Source: CAZIRO01 sp964541595 (lineage in GTDB: Bacteria > Acidobacteriota > HRBIN11). From it: a DNA stretch of 11,403 bases. The stretch is from positions 1-11,403 of the forward strand of contig CAZIRO010000088.1 in assembly GCA_964541595.1 (NCBI GenBank), given 5' to 3'. A program made the translations under genes and the position numbers. The stretch's first letter is position 1. Each line of letters opens with the position of its first letter. Below are positions 6,675 to 11,403 of this stretch, piece by piece. The notes under the pieces were generated by a model that saw only the letters and a program-made list of their open reading frames with translations, searched no databases and had not been told where the DNA came from.

Positions 6675-6729
6675 ATTACAGCATCCGAATATTCAGGAAC
6701 TGCATCGGGAATTGAACACCGAAACGGAG
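6675..6729 (+). repeat. Right copy of the exact 55-bp duplication flanking the gap
   Basis: This is identical to 6520-6574. Its last bases (ACGGAG) form part of the ribosome binding site ACGGAGG of the next gene, which supports this copy being genuine upstream sequence of that gene. Confidence 0.9.
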
Positions 6730-6754
6730 GTGGACCCTGCGGACCGTTGTCTGG

Positions 6755-9571
6755 ATGCTCGTGCTCTGGGGCGTGGCGTTCCCGGTCTGGGGTGCGACCA
6801 TTCTGCCGCCGGGGATTCGATGGCGACAGATCCGGACGGCACATCTGACTATCGACTATCCGGAGGGTCTGGATACGGTTGCAGAACGCGCCGCCGACTG
6901 GGCTGAGTGGGCCTATGAACGGCTGGCGCAGGACTTCCGGTACCGCCCGGCGCGGATTCGTATCATCCTCACCGACCACACGGACATGGCCAATGCACTG
7001 GCCACGATCTTCCCGACCCGATTGATCATTGTGTACCTGCCGACACCCAACAGTCGCGAAACGATCGGTGACTTCGATATATGGCTGAAAACCGTTCTGG
7101 TGCATGAACTTGCGCACATTTTTCATCTGGACGACGCGCACGGCATTTATCGCGGGCTGCGTACTCTGTTCGGTGCGCTGCCCATATTCTATCCGAATAT
7201 TCTGGCGCCGGACTGGTACGCGGAGGGACTCGCCACCTTCGAAGAAACTCGCTGGACACAGGGCGGACGCGCATGCAGCATGGAAACCCGCATGCTGGAA
7301 ACCACCGCGCGACGTATGGCGACATTTCCCACACCGGAACAGGCATGGACGGCACGCGCGGAATGGCCAGCAGGAGCCACCCCATATCACTTCGGTGGCC
7401 GGTTTTTGCTATGGATGGCCATGCGCTATCCCGAAACGTTCTGGCCGGCACTGCGGAAAAAACATCGACACATGTTGCCGTTCTTCCTGAACCGCTCCGA
7501 GCGGAGACTGCTGGGTACGACGTTGCACCGGGCCTGGCAGCAGTGGCGCATGTCCGAAACCCGTACAGGCGATACGGTACAGACTCACGATACCGGTGCC
7601 CGTATCGTGCCCGAAATCGTGTACCGTACCGGATTCGCCGTCATCGATTTACGGGTTTTCAACGGGCGGATATGCTGGATCCATCGGGATACGCACCGAT
7701 TTCCCGGCGTGTATTGCATGTATTCAGAAAAATCCGCACCCGAACGCGTGGCTGAGATCGTGCCTTCCGGTCAATTGACCGTAACCCCGGAAGGGTATCT
7801 AATCACCTCCGGATGGGAGTTCCGTCGTACGTTCTGGCTGCGTTCCGATCTGATGTTCATCGATCCCGACCGCCGACGGACGCGCTGGCTCACACGCGGA
7901 CAGCGTCTGCAAGATCCGGACGTGGACGAACGGGGACGGCTCGTTGCCGTACGTATCCGTTCCGACGGGAGTGCCCTCGTCATCCGGCAGCGGTATGACG
8001 ATCCGTCCGGACCGATCGAGGTTACGGAAAACGCCGTGCGCTGGAGCCAACCCCGCTGGCGTCCGGGGACATGCTCGACGACTGCAGCGGCACATTCCGG
8101 CGATGCATGCGGTGCGTTTGTGGTCGTTGCCCACTATCCGGACGGTCGCTGGGGACTGGAGTACAGAAATGTACGGGGGCAACTCCTTGACCGATGGCTG
8201 GTCGATGGGCATCGTAAAACCGATCTCGCGTGGACCCCGGATGGCCAATGGCTGCTGTTTATCGCCGACTATCGGGGTCAACCGGAACTGTACGCGTGGC
8301 ACCCCGCCACCCACCGCCTTTCCCGGTGGCCCATCGCGGCGGACGGCATCCGTACTCCATGGTGGACCCCGACGGCACTGTACTTCACCGTGCATACGCC
8401 GGAGGGATTCCATATTGCACGGATCCCGATTACGGCAACATGGACCCATTCACTGATACCGTTCACCCCACCGCGGGCGGCATCTCCCACTACCGGGGAC
8501 TGTCCAATCCGTCACCCGGACGGACGAACACGGACCCCTCCGGATACGCATATCCGTATGCAGCGTCCCCGGTCCGTTCGTCCGATTCTGCGTCCATCCG
8601 CATGGTGGCCAACCGTTGCCTTTGAAAACGGGCACGTGAATCCGGGACTGGCCGTGATCGGTGTCGATCCGATGGGGTATTCGGCATACTTTGCGACGCT
8701 GGCATATCGTACCCCCCAGCGGGTGTGGACGTTCGCCCTGACGTATAATTTCGACCGATGGTATCCCACCGTTCAGATACGTGCGCGTCGGGAAGCCACC
8801 GCACTGGACAGCAGCAGTACGCTTATCGAACACACCTGGGGCCTGCGGATCCGTATTCCCTGGCGCACCACCCGGTGGCGGTTCGCGTTCTCAATAGGTG
8901 GTGAATACCGGCCGTTCTGGGTCATTCGGAACGGACGTCGCCGGACCCCCGTTGTACACACCTGGGCAATCCCCCTGGAATGGACGTATACCCGTGCCCT
9001 GCGGTTTCCGTACTCCATCAGTCCGGAAGACGGCTGGACGGCCATCGGCAAACTGCGGTTCGGTCTCGGGGATCGACGCTACCGCACGGTTGGCCTCGAC
9101 GGACGGTTCTACCTCGCCGGGTTCGGGGAACACGACGTATGGACGGTCCGGATCGCGTATATGCGTTCCGATGGTGCGCAACCGGAAGTGCTCACTCTGG
9201 GGGATGATCCGGATGCGGATCTGTTCCCCGTTCGGGGCATCCGCCCGTTACGCGCGGCCGTCTGGGGATGGATCTGGAACCTGGAGTACCGGGTGCCGAT
9301 CCTGGAAATTCAGCGATCGCTCTGGGACGTGCCGGTCTTTCTGGAACGGATGAGCGGTGCGGTATTTTACGACGGCGGCGTATACCGTCCCTATCCGTTT
9401 CCGGGAACACCCGCGCAGTCCACCATCGCAGTCCATACCGTGGGCGCGGAACTCCGTCTGCACGTCACCATCGGGGGACTGCGATGGACCCTGCGTGCGG
9501 GAATCGCCTGGCCCATACGTCCACGTGCGCGGTCTGTACGGACCGTATGGGGGATCCAGCTACCATTTTAA
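6755..9571 (+). CDS. Exported gluzincin peptidase - PD40 propeller - Omp85-like barrel fusion protein
   Basis: The protein has 938 residues from ATG 6755. It starts with a hydrophobic signal (LVLWGVAFPVWGA). Residues 20-270 form a peptidase domain with HELAH (117-121) and the downstream zinc ligand Glu157 in DWYAEGLATFEE, the gluzincin (peptidase MA-like) pattern. Residues about 290-570 contain TolB/PD40-like blades, clearest at DLAWTPDGQWLLFIADYRGQPELYAW (from 490). From about 610 to the end, alternating strands form an Omp85/BamA-like barrel, with FPVRGI (824-829) matching the conserved VRG(Y/F) loop-6 motif, EYRVPI, FYDGG and a terminal Phe as in outer-membrane proteins. It should sit in the outer membrane with the peptidase and propeller in the periplasm. 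The ATG has no near ribosome site; a CTG at 6737 lies 6 nt after GGAGG (6726-6730) and would add MRTVVW, giving a normal charged signal n-region. I consider CTG 6737 a serious alternative start. The substrate is unknown. Confidence 0.85.
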   Translation: MLVLWGVAFPVWGATILPPGIRWRQIRTAHLTIDYPEGLDTVAERAADWAEWAYERLAQDFRYRPARIRIILTDHTDMANALATIFPTRLIIVYLPTPNSRETIGDFDIWLKTVLVHELAHIFHLDDAHGIYRGLRTLFGALPIFYPNILAPDWYAEGLATFEETRWTQGGRACSMETRMLETTARRMATFPTPEQAWTARAEWPAGATPYHFGGRFLLWMAMRYPETFWPALRKKHRHMLPFFLNRSERRLLGTTLHRAWQQWRMSETRTGDTVQTHDTGARIVPEIVYRTGFAVIDLRVFNGRICWIHRDTHRFPGVYCMYSEKSAPERVAEIVPSGQLTVTPEGYLITSGWEFRRTFWLRSDLMFIDPDRRRTRWLTRGQRLQDPDVDERGRLVAVRIRSDGSALVIRQRYDDPSGPIEVTENAVRWSQPRWRPGTCSTTAAAHSGDACGAFVVVAHYPDGRWGLEYRNVRGQLLDRWLVDGHRKTDLAWTPDGQWLLFIADYRGQPELYAWHPATHRLSRWPIAADGIRTPWWTPTALYFTVHTPEGFHIARIPITATWTHSLIPFTPPRAASPTTGDCPIRHPDGRTRTPPDTHIRMQRPRSVRPILRPSAWWPTVAFENGHVNPGLAVIGVDPMGYSAYFATLAYRTPQRVWTFALTYNFDRWYPTVQIRARREATALDSSSTLIEHTWGLRIRIPWRTTRWRFAFSIGGEYRPFWVIRNGRRRTPVVHTWAIPLEWTYTRALRFPYSISPEDGWTAIGKLRFGLGDRRYRTVGLDGRFYLAGFGEHDVWTVRIAYMRSDGAQPEVLTLGDDPDADLFPVRGIRPLRAAVWGWIWNLEYRVPILEIQRSLWDVPVFLERMSGAVFYDGGVYRPYPFPGTPAQSTIAVHTVGAELRLHVTIGGLRWTLRAGIAWPIRPRARSVRTVWGIQLPF

Positions 9572-9586
9572 GTGAGGGTGATGAGC

Positions 9587-9638
9587 GGAAAAGTGGACGA
9601 AGGTGTCGATGCACGACGTCACTTCACGTCCCTTTTCC
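9587..9638. terminator. Hairpin between convergent genes, putative bidirectional terminator
   Basis: GGAAAAG-T-GGACG (9587-9599) pairs with CGTCC-CTTTTCC (9627-9638) through 12 bp with a single bulged T at 9594; AAGGTG and CACTT may extend the stem inward. It lies between the barrel-fusion stop (9571) and the murJ stop (9656). On the plus strand it is followed by a pyrimidine-rich stretch (CTTTGTCGCTCCTT), not a clean T-run, so the function is likely but not certain. Confidence 0.5.
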
Positions 9639-9655
9639 CTTTGTCGCTCCTTATG

Positions 9656-11257
9656 TCACTGACGGCTGTGCGCTGCATCCACCGACGGTGATGGGTCAGG
9701 GTCCCTGCGACGCATGAACCGATAGATCAGCGCAAATCCGCACCAGAAAGCAAGTGCAGCGGGAATAATGTATATCCCGAGATGCGCGATACGGGCCGGA
9801 AACGTACCGGTGAACGGATACGGCCGGTACCGGTCGATCAGCCATAATACGCCGACCATGGCAGATAGCCCCGCGGGGATCGCCCATACGCCCCGCAACA
9901 GTACCCCCCATGCAAACCGACGGAAACGGTACAGATACAATCCCACCAGTCCCGTCAACCGCACCCAGCTCGCAATCGCGCTGCTCATCGCGATCCCGGC
10001 GATGGCATACCGGGGGGCGAGATGGATCAACGCAAGGATATACGCACACATCGCGTAAAATGCGGGACGGATCGGTATCCACACCTCATTGACCGAATAG
10101 AACGACTTTTCCAGGACCCGTCCGAGACTGTACGCAGGGACCGACAGGGCAAACCAGAACAGTGCGGATGCGGCCATGTGGCGCGAGGTCACGTCGAATC
10201 GTCCGTATTCAAACAGGGCATGCATGATCGGCTCGCTCAACCACATCAATCCCAGAGCCGCAGCACTGTTCCATGCGGCCACCCAGACAAGTGCGTCACT
10301 GAGTGTATGGCGGAATCGATGCCAATCCGCACGGACGGCATACTCGGAGAGATGCGCCAGCAGGATATCCGCGAATGCCACGGCGATGACGCCAATCGTC
10401 AGTTCGCGAACACGAATGGCAAAATAGAGTGCCGCCACGGTCCCTTCCGCAAGTAATGACGCATAGATCTGTCCGACCACGAGATTGAAATGCAAAATGC
10501 CCGTACCCACAAACCCGGGGACCATGTCCCGAAACACACGTTGTACGGTCGGATCCCGAAAATCCGGTCGCCATTGAAATCGAAACCCCCGTTTCCATAT
10601 GGGCGGCATCTGAAGCATCCACTGCAATCCGCCGCCGACAACGACGGCGATTGCAAACACGAGCGAAGGATGGGGGACATGCCGTGCAAATGCCAGCGCA
10701 CCGACGATGATCGTCAGGTTGAAGACGATGGGCATTGCCTGCGGCCAGGCAAAGACCTTGTGCGTGTTCAGGATCGCCGCCGACAGGGCGGCCAGACTGA
10801 TCAGTGCGGCGAACGGAACCATCCATCGATACAGGAAGATCGTCCATTCGAGTTTGCCGGGTACTGTCTGAAACCCCGGTGCCAGGATCGGAATGATCCA
10901 CGGGGCCAACAATTCCCCGATAAGGACCACACACGCCATGACCAGGATGAGATCGGTCATGAACTTCTGGGGGAGTTCCCATTCGCGCGCGCCGTGTGTG
11001 TGCGTACGCCATTCGGTATACTTGCGCACAAACGCGTTCGCCATGGCGCCTTCGCCGAACAGCAACCGCAGGGTGTTCGGCAGGGTAAACGCAATGTTGA
11101 ACGCGTCGGCTTCATGGGTCGTGCCCAGATACCGGGCGAGCACCTGATCGCGAATGTACCCCGCAACGCGACTCAGAGCGATCGCCGCAGACACACCTGC
11201 TGCACGAATGGGCAAACGATGCCGAACACTTTCGAAAGACGCGCTGAACCATCGCAT
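9656..11257 (-). CDS. murJ: MurJ/MviN-type lipid II flippase
   Basis: MurJ moves the peptidoglycan precursor lipid II across the inner membrane. From the ATG at 11257 the protein has 533 residues, close to the usual size of about 510, with about 14 hydrophobic segments. The N-terminal block LSRVAGYIRDQVLARYLG...DAFNIAFTLPNTLRLLFGEGAMANAFV is diagnostic. Residues Arg30, Arg36, Asp51, Arg64 and Glu69 have exactly the spacing of E. coli MurJ Arg18, Arg24, Asp39, Arg52 and Glu57, which are functionally important there. A central LYFAIRVRELTIGVIAVA matches the TM8 region. An upstream in-frame ATG at 11359 would add 34 residues (MACPDLGRYNL...) that look non-hydrophobic and non-conserved, so I prefer 11257, which has GGCGGGTG just upstream. 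It ends in a short charged tail and converges on the plus-strand cluster. It is more likely a stand-alone housekeeping gene than part of that cluster. Confidence 0.93.
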   Translation of the reverse strand: MRWFSASFESVRHRLPIRAAGVSAAIALSRVAGYIRDQVLARYLGTTHEADAFNIAFTLPNTLRLLFGEGAMANAFVRKYTEWRTHTHGAREWELPQKFMTDLILVMACVVLIGELLAPWIIPILAPGFQTVPGKLEWTIFLYRWMVPFAALISLAALSAAILNTHKVFAWPQAMPIVFNLTIIVGALAFARHVPHPSLVFAIAVVVGGGLQWMLQMPPIWKRGFRFQWRPDFRDPTVQRVFRDMVPGFVGTGILHFNLVVGQIYASLLAEGTVAALYFAIRVRELTIGVIAVAFADILLAHLSEYAVRADWHRFRHTLSDALVWVAAWNSAAALGLMWLSEPIMHALFEYGRFDVTSRHMAASALFWFALSVPAYSLGRVLEKSFYSVNEVWIPIRPAFYAMCAYILALIHLAPRYAIAGIAMSSAIASWVRLTGLVGLYLYRFRRFAWGVLLRGVWAIPAGLSAMVGVLWLIDRYRPYPFTGTFPARIAHLGIYIIPAALAFWCGFALIYRFMRRRDPDPSPSVDAAHSRQ

Positions 11258-11403
11258 GATCACCCGCCATGCCGGATACCGATCGCGCTCAGAAAGAACC
11301 ATTTTGACAAAACGGTGGCGAAATCGTAAGTTATACCGCCCGAGATCAGGACAGGCCATGGGACATGCGCACCACCGGATCCACCGGTGTGCCGGTGGCC
11401 ACC
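11258..11403 (-). other. Upstream region of murJ, with a weak promoter candidate and unclear edge sequence
   Basis: A -10-like TATAAC lies on the minus strand at 11335-11330, about 70 nt before the preferred murJ start, without a convincing -35 box. At the edge, CCACCGG (11381-11387) and CCGGTGG (11392-11398) form a perfect 7-bp stem with a 4-nt loop, without a T-run. Two short frames are open to the window edge: a minus-strand tail ending at TGA 11348-11346 (last residues PVDPVVRMSHGLS) and a plus-strand start at ATG 11365. At most one is likely to be real and I cannot choose between them from so few codons. Confidence 0.3.

Noticed and set aside
6335..6715. Open frame running through the N-run
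   Set aside because: It exists only because N codons contain no stop. Its only meaningful part (EARIMATLQHPNI) belongs to the frameshifted kinase.
6520..6729. Biological direct repeat or transposon target duplication around the gap
   Set aside because: The copies are identical, exactly 55 bp, and abut the N-run on both sides, which fits an assembly overlap far better.
6521..7390. Minus-strand open frame of 289 codons across the gap
   Set aside because: It crosses the N-run, repeats the 55-bp duplication in translation, and lies antisense to the peptidase domain.
10490..11329. Plus-strand open frame of 279 codons opposite murJ
   Set aside because: Antisense to a clear MurJ; the product is highly charged with no domain, signal or ribosome site.
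11381..11398. Terminator hairpin at the right edge
   Set aside because: The 7-bp stem is perfect, but no T-run follows on either strand and the sequence may be coding.

Overview
The window looks like part of a metagenome-type scaffold from a diderm (Gram-negative) bacterium of roughly 55-60% G+C by eye. Two encoded proteins end in or consist of outer-membrane beta-barrels, several have export signals, and a MurJ-type lipid II flippase is present. The C-terminal domain of the M6-like protease and the zinc-ribbon Ser/Thr kinase remind me of Acidobacteriota and related phyla, but that placement is inference and not proven by the sequence. A run of exactly 100 N flanked by an exact 55-bp duplication shows that two contigs were joined here.

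Layout. (1) Bases 1-2523, minus strand: a two-gene operon with an aldehyde dehydrogenase followed, 18 nt later, by an ATP-type phosphoenolpyruvate carboxykinase that runs off the left edge. (2) Bases 2524-2827: a divergent intergenic region with a predicted promoter for each side. Between the promoters lies a 109-bp element with 22/23-bp inverted arms. Each arm sits about 10 bp upstream of a predicted -35 box, in the same orientation relative to its gene. (3) Bases 2828-3586, plus strand: an AIM24/TIGR00266-family protein. (4) Bases 3683-6574, plus strand: a tight cluster of a small exported beta-barrel protein, an exported M6-like zinc metalloprotease (overlapping it by ATGA), and the start of a zinc-ribbon Ser/Thr kinase that is frameshifted and lost at the contig join. 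(5) Bases 6737/6755-9571: a 938-residue protein combining a gluzincin peptidase domain (HELAH...WYAEG), a TolB/PD40-like propeller and an Omp85/BamA-like C-terminal barrel. (6) Bases 9587-9638: a hairpin between convergent genes, a likely terminator. (7) Bases 9656-11257, minus strand: murJ.

How the genes may work together. ALDH and PEPCK form a central-carbon unit; the shared divergent control region suggests that it and the AIM24 gene answer to the same signal. The plus-strand cluster is a cell-envelope and secreted-protease unit. MurJ belongs to peptidoglycan synthesis and is probably an independent unit. I saw no CRISPR array, tRNA, rRNA or transposase gene. The features most worth a second look are the symmetrical divergent control element, the peptidase-propeller-barrel fusion, and the contig join that hides the fate of the kinase.
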